Positions 1-8,981 of a stretch of 13,420 nt of DNA are shown piece after piece (position 1 is the first letter of the stretch; each line of letters starts with the position of its first letter). The stretch covers positions 1-13,420 of the forward strand of contig JAIXRX010000162.1 of assembly GCA_027485005.1 (NCBI GenBank), given 5' to 3'. The notes beneath the pieces are model-generated. The model was not told where the DNA came from, ran no database searches, and worked only from the letters and a program-made list of their open reading frames with translations. The stretch is from Alphaproteobacteria bacterium (GTDB lineage: Bacteria; Pseudomonadota; Alphaproteobacteria; Rickettsiales; JAIXRX01). The position numbers and the translations under genes were made by a program.

Positions 1-2
1 AT

Positions 3-76
3 GCGGGTGTAGCTTAGTGGTAAAGCACCAGCCTTCCAAGCTGGCTATGTGGGTTCGATTCCCATCACCCGCTCCA
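3..76 (+). tRNA. tRNA-Gly(TCC)
   Basis: Complete cloverleaf. The acceptor stem pairs 3-9 (GCGGGTG) with 66-72 (CACCCGC). The D arm is 12-26 with a GCTT/AAGC stem. The anticodon stem is CCAGC (28-32) with GCTGG (40-44), and the loop CTTCCAA puts anticodon TCC at 35-37. The T arm is 49-65 with loop TTCGATT. The discriminator base is T73 and the 3' CCA is encoded at 74-76. It decodes GGA/GGG glycine codons. The gene lies only 2 bases from the window edge, so its promoter is not visible. It converges with the rpoC operon, and its 3' half is partly duplicated just downstream. Confidence 0.97.
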
Positions 77-89
77 TTTCCCTAATTTT

Positions 90-110
90 GCTGGCTATGT
101 GGGTTCGATT
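90..110 (+). repeat. Duplicated tRNA-Gly 3' segment, part 1 (anticodon stem to T loop)
   Basis: These 21 bases are identical to 40-60 of the intact tRNA, offset by exactly 50 bases. They run from the 3' strand of the anticodon stem through the end of the T loop. The copy stops abruptly at 110, where unrelated sequence begins, and the homology resumes at 191. A tRNA 3'-half duplication is the usual footprint of a tyrosine-recombinase integration site, but no integrase is in the window. It could equally be a decayed tandem tRNA copy. Confidence 0.85.
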
Positions 111-190
111 GATGCGCGCCTCCTTGCGCGCCCCGTCAAGCGGCTCCTCGCTATCGCTGCGGACTCCAAAAATACCTGCTGGATTTTTGT
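111..190. repeat. 80-bp palindrome-rich insert within the tRNA-Gly fragment
   Basis: This block sits exactly between the two halves of the duplicated tRNA segment. It contains GCGCGC (114-119) and GCGCGC (126-131), able to pair around a 6-base loop. It ends with CAAAAAT (167-173) and ATTTTTG (183-189), a perfect 7-bp inverted repeat around 9 bases. There is no coding signal and no obvious target-site duplication. The size and palindromic character resemble small dispersed elements such as the Rickettsia palindromic elements, but I see no sequence-level match to a named family. Confidence 0.5.
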
Positions 191-211
191 CCCATCACCT
201 GCTCCATTTCC
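191..211 (+). repeat. Duplicated tRNA-Gly 3' segment, part 2 (T stem to just past CCA)
   Basis: This matches 61-81 at 20 of 21 positions; C70 of the intact tRNA is T200 here. It covers the 3' strand of the T stem, the acceptor strand, the CCA end and five bases beyond the gene. Joined to 90-110 it rebuilds a 42-bp copy of 40-81 with one mismatch. The mismatch would break a G-C acceptor pair, so this copy is not a functional tRNA. Confidence 0.85.
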
Positions 212-219
212 ACCGTTTC

Positions 220-319
220 TTTTTGTTTTTTGCGTCGTTGTCCATCGGACACGTCATCGCTCATGTAGCTCTGCTACATTCCCTCTTCCTTGCCTCAGAC
301 GCCTAGCAGAACACAAAAA
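220..319. repeat. Nested inverted-repeat cluster
   Basis: Several inverted repeats are nested. The outermost is TTTTTGT (220-226) with ACAAAAA (313-319), then GCGTC (232-236) with GACGC (298-302). Inside are two tight hairpins: TGTCC (239-243) with GGACA (247-251) around ATC, and ATGTAGC (263-269) with GCTACAT (273-279) around TCT. The nesting suggests a structured noncoding element or palindromic repeat. The outer arms are short and AT-rich and could be chance. Confidence 0.4.
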
Positions 320-397
320 TAATTCGGTCTAATTCCTCATACCTCATATATCTTCATGGAAACTTTTTTTCCTTTCAACGCGGAAAATACCCCCAAC

Positions 398-434
398 AAA
401 AAGCCCCGCTGAATTTCTCCAGCGGGGCTTTTTT
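398..434. terminator. Bidirectional intrinsic terminator after rpoC
   Basis: The stem GCCCCGCTG (403-411) pairs with CAGCGGGGC (420-428) around an 8-base loop. It extends by A/T pairs to 14 bp in all. On the minus strand it is followed by a T-rich tract and lies about 20 bases past the rpoC stop, so it ends the rplKAJL-rpoBC transcript. On the plus strand it is followed by six T residues and could stop readthrough from tRNA-Gly. Confidence 0.92.
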
Positions 435-451
435 ACTTAAACGCGCTCAGC

Positions 452-3400
452 TTACTCAGCTGTGCCAGTCGCTGGCAATGCAGCGCGGGCAGCATCGTCA
501 TTGGCAGGTGCCAATTTTGCTTCCAACGCTTTATCACGCTCATGCGCAACCGCTTTCAAACGATTCACGAAAGCGCCCGTTCCCGCAGGAATCAAACGAC
601 CCACGATCACGTTTTCTTTCAGACCATTCAATGGATCACGTTTGCCATACACAGACGCTTCGGTCAGCACGCGAGTCGTTTCTTGGAACGACGCCGCAGA
701 GATGAACGAACGAGTCAAGAGTGATGCTTTGGTGATACCCTGTAAAACAGGAATCCCTTCGGCGGCTTTGTAGCCCTCTTTATGAGCACGAGCATTCACT
801 TCCCAGAACTCTTCGCGATCTACTTGTTCGCCCAGCAAGAAGGTGGTTTCACCTGGCATGGTGATTTCCACTTTTTGCAACATTTGACGCAAGATTACTT
901 CGATGTGCTTGTCGTTGATGGTCACACCTTGCAAACGATAAACCGCTTGCACTTCGTTCACCATATAGTTCGACAAAGCTTCCACACCCATCACGCGCAA
1001 AATATCGTGCGGTACAGGGTTACCGTCCATCAGAAGGTCACCCTTCATCACATAGTCACCTTCTTGTACGGTCAAGTGCTTGCCTTTAGGAATGAGATAC
1101 TCAACGCCTTCAGCACCAGCATCTTTCGGACGAACAATCACGCGGCGTTTTGCTTTGTAATCTTTACCGAATTCTACCACACCTTCAATCTCACTGATAA
1201 TCGCGTGATCTTTAGGTTTGCGGGCCTCAAACAATTCAGCCACGCGTGGCAGACCGCCGGTAATATCACGCGTTTTAGACGATTCGCGTGGGATACGAGC
1301 AAGTAGATCACCCGCATGTACTTTTTGGCCATCTTGAACGTTCAGAATCGCGTCCACTGGCAAGAAGTAACGGGCTTCCAAACCATTTGCCAACGTAATG
1401 ATTTCGTCTTTTTCATCACGCAATGCAATGCGTGGCTTCAAATCCGCACCTTTGGTTTGCTGGCGCCAATCGATAACGACTTTGTTCGAGATACCGGTCG
1501 CTTCGTCCATCACTTCACGCAATGAGGTGCCTTCCACCATATCACGGTAACGGGCAATACCCGCTTTTTCCGTGATGATTGGCATGGTATATGGATCCCA
1601 ATCGGCCAGCTTCTGACCTTTTTTCACCAAGTCGCCCTCTTTCACCAATAAACGAGTACCGTACGGTACTTTGTGGCGCGCACGCTCGCGGCCCTGATCA
1701 TCCGTCAACAGGATTTCACAGGTACGGCTCATCACGACTAAGCGACCTTTGGAATCGGTCACGACGTTTTTGTTTGAAAGGGTTACTTTAGCATCATGTG
1801 TTGCTTCTACGCTTGACTGCTCTGCACCACGCTGTGCTGCACCACCAATGTGGAAGGTGCGCATGGTTAGCTGCGTGCCTGGCTCACCAATGGATTGCGC
1901 AGCAATAACGCCCACCGCTTCACCCATATTAACCGCAGCACCACGGGCCAAATCACGACCATAGCACTTCACGCAAATCCCTTTTTCAGATTCGCAGGTC
2001 AGCACTGAACGCACCATCACAGCTTCCACGCCCGCTTCGTCGATTTTCTCTACCAACGCTTCATCAAAGATGGTGTTAGCAGAAACAATCAACTCTTCGG
2101 TCACGGGATGGAAAATATCTTTTGTGCTAGTACGACCAAGAATTTTGTCAGCTAACGGCACAATCAATTCACCACCTTCAATCACTGGCTTCATCACGAT
2201 ACCTTTGGTGGTACCGCAATCATCTTCCGCCACAATGCAATCCTGAGATACGTCAACCAAACGACGGGTCAAATAACCAGAGTTTGCGGTTTTAAGTGCG
2301 GTATCTGCCAAGCCCTTACGTGCGCCATGCGACGAGTTGAAGTACTCAAGTACTGACAAACCTTCTTTGAAGTTTGCAATAATTGGGGTTTCAATAATCT
2401 CACCCGATGGTTTTGCCATCAAACCGCGCATACCTGCCAGCTGTTTAATCTGTGCCGCAGAACCACGGGCACCAGAGTTTGCCATCATGTAAATTGCGTT
2501 GATATTCTTGCCGTTTTGCTTGCCGGCTTTATCACCACCCGAGATCACTTTCATCATGTCCGATGCAACTTTTTCAGTGCAATGCGACCAAGCATCGATC
2601 ACTTTATTGTATTTCTCACCCATGGTGATCAAACCGTCGGAATATTGTTGTTCAAACTGTTTCACTTCACCCATGGTGCGATCGATGTGTGCACCTTTGG
2701 TTTCAGGAATCACCATGTCGTCTTTACCGAAGGAAATACCAGCCAAGCATGCTTGACGGAAGCCCATGGCCATAATGCGATCCGCAAAAATCACGGTCTC
2801 TTTCTGGCCGCAGAAACGGTAGATGTAATCCAACAAATTAGTGATTTCTTTTTTGGTCAATAATTTGTTGATGACACTGAAAGGAACATCTTTGTGACGT
2901 GGTAAATGTTGTGACAACAACAAACGACCGACTGAAGACTCAACCAAATCAATTTTTGTCTGGCCATTCGCATCCACTGTTTGGAAGCGGCATTTTACTT
3001 TTGCATGCAACGATACCAGTTTCTGATCTAGCGCATACTGCACTTCAGAAATGCTACCGAAAATCATACCTTCGCCTGCTTCACCATCGGCTTCAATGGT
3101 CAGATAATACAGACCGAGCACGATATCCTGAGATGGCACGATAATTGGCTTGCCGTTCGCAGGGGAAAGAATGTTGTTGGTGGACATCATCAACACGCGT
3201 GCTTCCAATTGTGCTTCAATCGACAATGGCACGTGTACAGCCATTTGATCGCCGTCGAAATCCGCGTTAAAAGCAGAGCATACGAGTGGGTGAAGCTGAA
3301 TCGCTTTACCCTCAATTAGTACAGGCTCAAACGCTTGAATACCCAAACGGTGAAGCGTTGGTGCGCGGTTGAGCAACACAGGATGCTCACGAATTACCTG

Positions 3401-4645
3401 TTCAAGAATATCCCACACTTCAGGACGCTCGGTTTCCACCATACGTTTTGCTGCTTTCAACGTCGTGGCTAAACCATAAATTTCGAGCTTCGCGTAGATA
3501 AATGGCTTGAATAATTCGAGCGCCATTTTCTTTGGCAGACCGCATTGATGCAATTTGAGCTCAGGCCCTACCACAATCACCGAACGACCCGAATAATCCA
3601 CACGTTTGCCGAGCAAGTTCTGACGGAAGCGACCTTGCTTCCCTTTCAACATGTCAGACAGAGATTTAAGTGGGCGTTTGTTGGTGCCGGTAATCACGCG
3701 GCCACGACGACCGTTATCGAACAATGCATCCACTGCTTCTTGCAACATACGCTTTTCGTTACGCACGATAATGTCTGGCGCACGAAGTTCTAACAGACGC
3801 TTCAAACGGTTGTTACGGTTAATCACGCGACGGTACAAATCATTCAAATCCGAAGTCGCAAAACGACCACCGTCCAATGGCACCAATGGGCGCAAATCAG
3901 GTGGAATCACTGGCAATACTTCAAGAATCATCCATTCCGGTTTGTTGCCAGAATCGATAAAGGCTTCCACCAGTTTCAAACGTTTTACCAGCTTTTTACG
4001 GCGCGCTTCTGAGGTGGTCTCAGAAAGATCCGCGCGCATCTCAGCTTTTTCTTTTTCAAGATCCATGCTCTTCAAAATTTCACGAATTGCTTCCGCACCG
4101 ATTTTAGCGGTGAAGGTACCTTCGCCAAATTTATCCTGCGCATCGTAATACGCATCTTCCGAGAGAAGCTCACCTTGTTTCATTGGGGTCAAGCCTGGGT
4201 CGGTCACCACATAGCTCTCGAAGTACAATACTTTTTCGAGGTCTTTGAGTGGCATATCCAGCAAGGTACCAATGCGGCTTGGCAATGATTTCAAGAACCA
4301 GATGTGCGCCACCGGCGCAGCCAAATCCACGTGGCCCATGCGCTCACGACGCACTTTAGCTGTGGTTACTTCTACGCCGCACTTCTCGCAGATAATACCG
4401 CGATACTTCATGCGCTTATATTTACCGCATAAGCATTCATAATCCTTGATAGGACCAAAAATACGTGCACAGAACAAACCATCACGCTCTGGTTTAAAGG
4501 TACGGTAGTTAATAGTTTCTGGTTTCTTAACTTCACCAAACGACCACTCACGGATTTTATCCGGACTAGCGATCGAAATGCGGATTTCGTCAAACTCTTT
4601 CAGGCTTGGGGTTTGGCCAAAAAAGTTGATGATGTCCTGTGCCAT
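452..4645 (-). CDS. rpoC: DNA-directed RNA polymerase subunit beta'
   Basis: This is the largest subunit of core RNA polymerase; with RpoB it forms the active-site cleft. The protein is 1397 residues, close to the family norm. The N-terminal zinc site is C71/C73/C86/C89. The catalytic Mg2+ loop NADFDGDQM lies at 460-468, with D462, D464 and D466 as the metal ligands. The bridge-helix segment around 780-802 contains NSGYLTRRLVDVSQD. The second zinc site is C810/C884/C891/C894, and the trigger-loop region is about 908-937. The ATG start is supported by AGGAGA seven bases upstream. The gene follows rpoB after 55 bp with no promoter visible and is the last gene before the terminator at 398-434. 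Nothing is truncated. Confidence 0.99.
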   Translation of the reverse strand: MAQDIINFFGQTPSLKEFDEIRISIASPDKIREWSFGEVKKPETINYRTFKPERDGLFCARIFGPIKDYECLCGKYKRMKYRGIICEKCGVEVTTAKVRRERMGHVDLAAPVAHIWFLKSLPSRIGTLLDMPLKDLEKVLYFESYVVTDPGLTPMKQGELLSEDAYYDAQDKFGEGTFTAKIGAEAIREILKSMDLEKEKAEMRADLSETTSEARRKKLVKRLKLVEAFIDSGNKPEWMILEVLPVIPPDLRPLVPLDGGRFATSDLNDLYRRVINRNNRLKRLLELRAPDIIVRNEKRMLQEAVDALFDNGRRGRVITGTNKRPLKSLSDMLKGKQGRFRQNLLGKRVDYSGRSVIVVGPELKLHQCGLPKKMALELFKPFIYAKLEIYGLATTLKAAKRMVETERPEVWDILEQVIREHPVLLNRAPTLHRLGIQAFEPVLIEGKAIQLHPLVCSAFNADFDGDQMAVHVPLSIEAQLEARVLMMSTNNILSPANGKPIIVPSQDIVLGLYYLTIEADGEAGEGMIFGSISEVQYALDQKLVSLHAKVKCRFQTVDANGQTKIDLVESSVGRLLLSQHLPRHKDVPFSVINKLLTKKEITNLLDYIYRFCGQKETVIFADRIMAMGFRQACLAGISFGKDDMVIPETKGAHIDRTMGEVKQFEQQYSDGLITMGEKYNKVIDAWSHCTEKVASDMMKVISGGDKAGKQNGKNINAIYMMANSGARGSAAQIKQLAGMRGLMAKPSGEIIETPIIANFKEGLSVLEYFNSSHGARKGLADTALKTANSGYLTRRLVDVSQDCIVAEDDCGTTKGIVMKPVIEGGELIVPLADKILGRTSTKDIFHPVTEELIVSANTIFDEALVEKIDEAGVEAVMVRSVLTCESEKGICVKCYGRDLARGAAVNMGEAVGVIAAQSIGEPGTQLTMRTFHIGGAAQRGAEQSSVEATHDAKVTLSNKNVVTDSKGRLVVMSRTCEILLTDDQGRERARHKVPYGTRLLVKEGDLVKKGQKLADWDPYTMPIITEKAGIARYRDMVEGTSLREVMDEATGISNKVVIDWRQQTKGADLKPRIALRDEKDEIITLANGLEARYFLPVDAILNVQDGQKVHAGDLLARIPRESSKTRDITGGLPRVAELFEARKPKDHAIISEIEGVVEFGKDYKAKRRVIVRPKDAGAEGVEYLIPKGKHLTVQEGDYVMKGDLLMDGNPVPHDILRVMGVEALSNYMVNEVQAVYRLQGVTINDKHIEVILRQMLQKVEITMPGETTFLLGEQVDREEFWEVNARAHKEGYKAAEGIPVLQGITKASLLTRSFISAASFQETTRVLTEASVYGKRDPLNGLKENVIVGRLIPAGTGAFVNRLKAVAHERDKALEAKLAPANDDAARAALPATGTAE

Positions 4646-4700
4646 GGTCTTCTCCTATGCGAAAACTAAATCTTAAAAAATAAACCGTTGATTCGTCGTG

Positions 4701-7700
4701 CTATGCAGCATCCTTCGTTTGCAGCTCAACATTCAAACCAAGCGACCGAAGCTCTTTCACCATCACGTGGAAGGACTCTGGGATACCCGATTCAAAGGTG
4801 TAGTCACCACGTACGATGGACTCGTACACTTTGCTACGACCAGCGACGTCATCCGATTTCACGGTCAACATTTCCTGCAAGCTGTAAGCCGCACCGTAAG
4901 CCTGAAGTGCCCAGCACTCCATCTCTCCGAAACGCTGACCACCGAATTGTGACTTACCGCCCAAAGGCTGTTGCGTCACAAGGCTATATGGGCCAATCGA
5001 GCGTGCGTGGATTTTGTCGTCCACCAAATGGTGAAGTTTAAGAATGTAGATATAGCCGACCGTGACTTTGCGATCGAACGGCTCACCCGTACGGCCATCA
5101 TAAAGCTGAGATTGACCCGAAGCATCTAAGCCTGCTTGCGTCAGCCAGTGAACAATATCGGTTTCATCCGCACCGTCAAACACTGGGGTGGCAAAAGGAA
5201 GACCTTTCTTCAAGTTACCTGCTAGCTCTGTCAGCTCTTCCGCTTTCATGGCTTTCAGTTCTTTTTGCATCGATTCATCTTCATACAAATCGCTGATAGT
5301 GCTGCGTAATTCTTCAAGCTTTTTACCTTCTTGATAATTTTCGAGCGCCTCCGCAACCTGACGACCAATGCCAGCAGCCGCCCAACCAAGGTGCGTCTCA
5401 AGAATCTGACCCACGTTCATACGTGATGGTACACCCAGAGGGTTCAACACCACATCCACATGACGGCCATCTTCAAGGTATGGCATATCTTCAATCGGAA
5501 CGATTTTAGATACCACCCCTTTATTGCCGTGGCGGCCTGCCATTTTGTCACCTGGTTGAAGCTTACGCTTCACGGCCAAGAACACTTTTACCATTTTCAG
5601 AACGCCTGGAGGCAGATCATCACCGTTTTGAACTTTTTCAACTTTTTCTTCAAAACGTTTTTTCAAATGACCTTCGGCTACATCCATTTGGGCTTTCAGT
5701 TTTTCGATAGCGTCCATTGCATTCGCATCATCCACGACCAACTGCCACCACTGCCCTTTAGATAAAAGCGCAAGCAACTCTTCATTCACTTCGGCTTTTG
5801 CTTTTACTTGCTTCGGACCTGACACAACATTCTTGCCAAGAATCAAAGATTTCAACTCAGTATAGAAGAAGCGCTCAAGAATCGCTTTTTCTGCATCGCG
5901 GTCTTTTGCAAGACGTTCGATTTCTGATTTTTCCAGAGCAAGCGCGCGTTCATCTTTATCAATCCCACGACGTGAGAAGATACGAACACCTACCACTGTA
6001 CCACCAATACCCGGGGGCACGCGCAAGGAAGAGTCACGCACATCAGCAGCTTTTTCACCAAAAATGGCACGCAGAAGTTTTTCTTCTGGCGTCACTGGCG
6101 ATTCACTTTTCGGCGTCACTTTACCAACCAGAACATCACCAGCCTTCAGTTCTGCACCAATGTGGACAACACCAACCTCGTCGAGCTGACGAAGCGCTTC
6201 TTCACCAACGTTAGGAATATCACGGGTAATTTCTTCAGGCCCGAGCTTCGTGTCACGCGCAACGACTTCAAATTCCTCAATGTGAATCGAGGTGAAAACG
6301 TCATCCGATACGATGCGCTCAGAAATAAGAATGGAATCCTCAAAGTTGTAACCGTTCCATGGCATAAAGGCTACCATCACGTTACGACCCAACGCCAATT
6401 CACCCAAATCAGTCGAAGGACCGTCCGCGATGATATCGCCAGCTTTTACCTTATCACCAACTTTTACCAGCGGACGCTGATTGATGCAGGTGCTTTGGTT
6501 GCTACGTTGGAATTTTTTCAAATTGTAAATATCAACGCCTGGCGTGTCCACAGAACTCGTGTCCGCCGTACGCACCACAATACGCATTGCATCCACTTGA
6601 TCCACCACACCATCACGGCGAGCCGATACAACAGAGCCAGAATCATGAGCCACCGTTGCTTCCATGCCCGTGCCCACCAATGGAGCATCAGCACGCAACA
6701 AAGGCACGGCTTGACGTTGCATGTTTGAACCCATCAATGCGCGGTTCGCATCATCGTTTTCCAAAAATGGAATGAGTGCCGCTGCAACAGACACCAACTG
6801 TTTTGGCGCAACGTCGATGTAGTTAATCTGATCCGGCGTTGCCATCGCAAAGTCACCATTCACACGGCAGGTAATCAAATCTTCGGTGAATTTGCCGTTT
6901 TTATCAACCACGGCATTCGCCTGTGCAATGCTGTGGCGACCCTCTTCAATCGCCGACAAATACACGACTTCATCTTGTACCTTGCCATTCAATACTTTGC
7001 GATAAGGGCTTTCGATAAAGCCATATTTATTCACACGGGCATAAGTAGCGAGCGAGTTAATCAAACCAATGTTCGGACCTTCCGGCGTTTCAATCGGGCA
7101 GATACGACCATAGTGGGTTGGATGCACGTCGCGCACTTCAAAGCCTGCACGTTCACGAGTCAAACCGCCAGGTCCAAGCGCCGACAAACGACGCTTATGC
7201 GTCACTTCAGCCAGAGGATTCGTTTGATCCATAAACTGCGATAATTGGGAAGAACCAAAGAATTCGCGCACTGCTGCGGCCACTGGTTTAGCATTCACCA
7301 AATCATGCGGCATGACGGTATCAATATCCACTGAACTCATACGCTCAACAACGGAACGCACCATACGTAACAAGCCTATACGGTACTGATTTTCCATCAA
7401 TTCACCAACCGAACGAACGCGACGGTTGCCTAAGTGATCGATATCATCCACTTCGCCTTTGCCATCTTTCAAGTTCACCAAGGTCACCATGGTCTGAACG
7501 ATATCTTCGCGAGTCAAAATACCTACTTCTTCAGGGATTTTCAAATCCAAGCGCGCATTGGTTTTCATACGACCAACGTTTGACAAGTCATAGCGCTCTG
7601 CATCAAAGAATAGGCTTTTAAATAACGCCTCTGCTGCCTCAACCGTCGCAGGCTCACCTGGACGCATCACACGATAAATATCAAGCAATGATTCTTCACG

Positions 7701-8816
7701 GTTGGTGTTTTTATCAAGCGCCAAAGTGTTGCGAATATATGGGCCAACATTAATGCCATCAATGTCTAATATCGGCAGATCTTTAATGCCGCCATCCGCT
7801 AACATAGCGATGGTTTCTGCATTTAGCTCATCGCCCGCTTCAATGAAAATTTCACCAGTTTCATCGTTGATCAAGTCAGCGGCAAAAAACTTGCCAATTA
7901 ATTGCTCATCTTTTACCAATATTTCTTTCAGACCTTCTTCCGCCAACTGACGAGCGAGGCGCGCGGTCAATTTCTTGCCAGCCTCTGCCACGACTTTACC
8001 AGTTTTAGCATCCACCAAGTCAGTCTCAAGCTTTGCGCCCTTCCACTGATCCACCACAAAAGCGGTCGACCATCCATTTTTAACGCGCTTATGGTTCTGA
8101 GTCTTATAGAAAGTCCCCAAAATTTCATCGGTTTGCATACCAATGGCACGCAATAGGGTGGTCGCAGGAAGTTTACGCTTGCGGTCAACGCGCACATGCA
8201 AAATATCTTTCGCGTCAAACTCAAAATCCAACCAAGAGCCACGGTAAGGAATCACGCGCGCAGAGAACAGAATCTTTCCTGAGCTATGACTTTTACCTTC
8301 ATCATGATCAAAGAAGACACCAGGAGAACGGTGCATCTGCGACACAATCACACGCTCGGTGCCATTAATAATAAATGTACCATTATCAGTCATGAGCGGA
8401 ATATCGCCCATGTAAACATCTTGCTCTTTAATGTCCTTAATATCACGCGCGCCAGTATCCGCATCTACGTCCCAGACTATCAAACGCAGCGTCGCACGCA
8501 ATGGAGCTGAGAAATTTACGTCACGCTGACGGCATTCTTCAACATCATACTTAGGCGCATCGAATTCGTACTTCACAAACTCAAGGGTAGCCGTTTCCGC
8601 AAAATCTTTAATCGGGAAAACTGATTTGAACACAGCCTGAAGACCGATATCGCGGCGCTTTGCCGCTTGCTCATTGATCTGCAAGAACAGATCATAGGAA
8701 TTTTTTTGAACTTCAATCAAGTTCGGCAAACGAGATACAGACTCGTTGCGGCCGAAGCTTTTGCGGAAGCGCTTGCGGGAAGTAAAAGAATGACGCGTGA
8801 GAGCGGCTTGTGCCAT
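4701..8816 (-). CDS. rpoB: DNA-directed RNA polymerase subunit beta
   Basis: This is the second-largest core RNA polymerase subunit, forming one side of the active-site cleft and the rifampicin pocket. It is 1371 residues, slightly longer than the E. coli protein. The rifampicin region reads GSSQLSQFMDQTNPLAE from 521, followed by THKRRLSALGPGG. Q527, D530, H540 and S545 match the sensitive state at E. coli Q513, D516, H526 and S531. E. coli N518 is T532 here, which I take as normal lineage variation. The conserved GRHGNKGVVSK and GGKSQFGGQRFGEMECWALQAYGA regions (the latter given in two parts: GGKSQFGGQRFGEME, CWALQAYGA) are intact near the C terminus. AGGGG lies five bases before the ATG. 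A structured 226-bp gap separates it from rplL upstream. Confidence 0.99.
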   Translation of the reverse strand: MAQAALTRHSFTSRKRFRKSFGRNESVSRLPNLIEVQKNSYDLFLQINEQAAKRRDIGLQAVFKSVFPIKDFAETATLEFVKYEFDAPKYDVEECRQRDVNFSAPLRATLRLIVWDVDADTGARDIKDIKEQDVYMGDIPLMTDNGTFIINGTERVIVSQMHRSPGVFFDHDEGKSHSSGKILFSARVIPYRGSWLDFEFDAKDILHVRVDRKRKLPATTLLRAIGMQTDEILGTFYKTQNHKRVKNGWSTAFVVDQWKGAKLETDLVDAKTGKVVAEAGKKLTARLARQLAEEGLKEILVKDEQLIGKFFAADLINDETGEIFIEAGDELNAETIAMLADGGIKDLPILDIDGINVGPYIRNTLALDKNTNREESLLDIYRVMRPGEPATVEAAEALFKSLFFDAERYDLSNVGRMKTNARLDLKIPEEVGILTREDIVQTMVTLVNLKDGKGEVDDIDHLGNRRVRSVGELMENQYRIGLLRMVRSVVERMSSVDIDTVMPHDLVNAKPVAAAVREFFGSSQLSQFMDQTNPLAEVTHKRRLSALGPGGLTRERAGFEVRDVHPTHYGRICPIETPEGPNIGLINSLATYARVNKYGFIESPYRKVLNGKVQDEVVYLSAIEEGRHSIAQANAVVDKNGKFTEDLITCRVNGDFAMATPDQINYIDVAPKQLVSVAAALIPFLENDDANRALMGSNMQRQAVPLLRADAPLVGTGMEATVAHDSGSVVSARRDGVVDQVDAMRIVVRTADTSSVDTPGVDIYNLKKFQRSNQSTCINQRPLVKVGDKVKAGDIIADGPSTDLGELALGRNVMVAFMPWNGYNFEDSILISERIVSDDVFTSIHIEEFEVVARDTKLGPEEITRDIPNVGEEALRQLDEVGVVHIGAELKAGDVLVGKVTPKSESPVTPEEKLLRAIFGEKAADVRDSSLRVPPGIGGTVVGVRIFSRRGIDKDERALALEKSEIERLAKDRDAEKAILERFFYTELKSLILGKNVVSGPKQVKAKAEVNEELLALLSKGQWWQLVVDDANAMDAIEKLKAQMDVAEGHLKKRFEEKVEKVQNGDDLPPGVLKMVKVFLAVKRKLQPGDKMAGRHGNKGVVSKIVPIEDMPYLEDGRHVDVVLNPLGVPSRMNVGQILETHLGWAAAGIGRQVAEALENYQEGKKLEELRSTISDLYEDESMQKELKAMKAEELTELAGNLKKGLPFATPVFDGADETDIVHWLTQAGLDASGQSQLYDGRTGEPFDRKVTVGYIYILKLHHLVDDKIHARSIGPYSLVTQQPLGGKSQFGGQRFGEMECWALQAYGAAYSLQEMLTVKSDDVAGRSKVYESIVRGDYTFESGIPESFHVMVKELRSLGLNVELQTKDAA

Positions 8817-8874
8817 GTTAACCCCTATGAACTAGATGGAAAAGGCAGCGGATTGGCGGAAAGAAAAAATCGCC

Positions 8875-8925
8875 AAAATCTGAAACAGAATCTTGTGATC
8901 AAGATTAAAAGTACGTTCAGATTTT
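8875..8925 (-). ncRNA. Nested stem-loop in the rpoB leader
   Basis: The outer arms AAAATCTGAA (8875-8884) and TTCAGATTTT (8916-8925) are a perfect 10-bp inverted repeat. Inside, AATCTTG (8889-8895) and CAAGATT (8900-8906) form a perfect 7-bp hairpin with a 4-base loop. An alternative pairing, TTGGCG (8853-8858) with CGCCAA (8871-8876), overlaps the outer arm and would compete with it. The element lies in the transcribed leader of rpoB. A role in mRNA processing, stability or translation of rpoB is inferred from position; no named family is recognised. Confidence 0.55.
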
Positions 8926-8981
8926 TTAGCGACATTCAACTTCAAAAGAACCAACCCAAAGACCAAAAATTGTATATACAC

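Larger units (their letters stand above)
77..397. other. Gene-free spacer between tRNA-Gly and the rpoC terminator
   Basis: No believable gene is present. The short open frames here have no ribosome binding site and run across repeats. The spacer contains a broken copy of the tRNA-Gly 3' half (90-110 and 191-211), an 80-bp palindrome-rich insert (111-190) and a second inverted-repeat cluster (220-319). Positions 320-397 are AT-rich with no structure I can name. Confidence 0.8.

Noticed and set aside
49..332. Two overlapping plus-strand open frames in the tRNA-Gly spacer
   Set aside because: They begin inside the tRNA or its fragment, run through palindromic repeats, lack ribosome binding sites and resemble no protein family.
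7209..7260. Rifampicin-resistance change in rpoB (Thr at the E. coli 518 position)
   Set aside because: The key resistance positions (E. coli 513, 516, 526, 531) are wild type, and I recall the Thr form as common in alphaproteobacteria.
7700..8060. Possible insertion in RpoB near residues 260-350
   Set aside because: The segment reads as a normal lineage-specific domain in alphaproteobacterial RpoB and stays in frame with no repeat boundaries.
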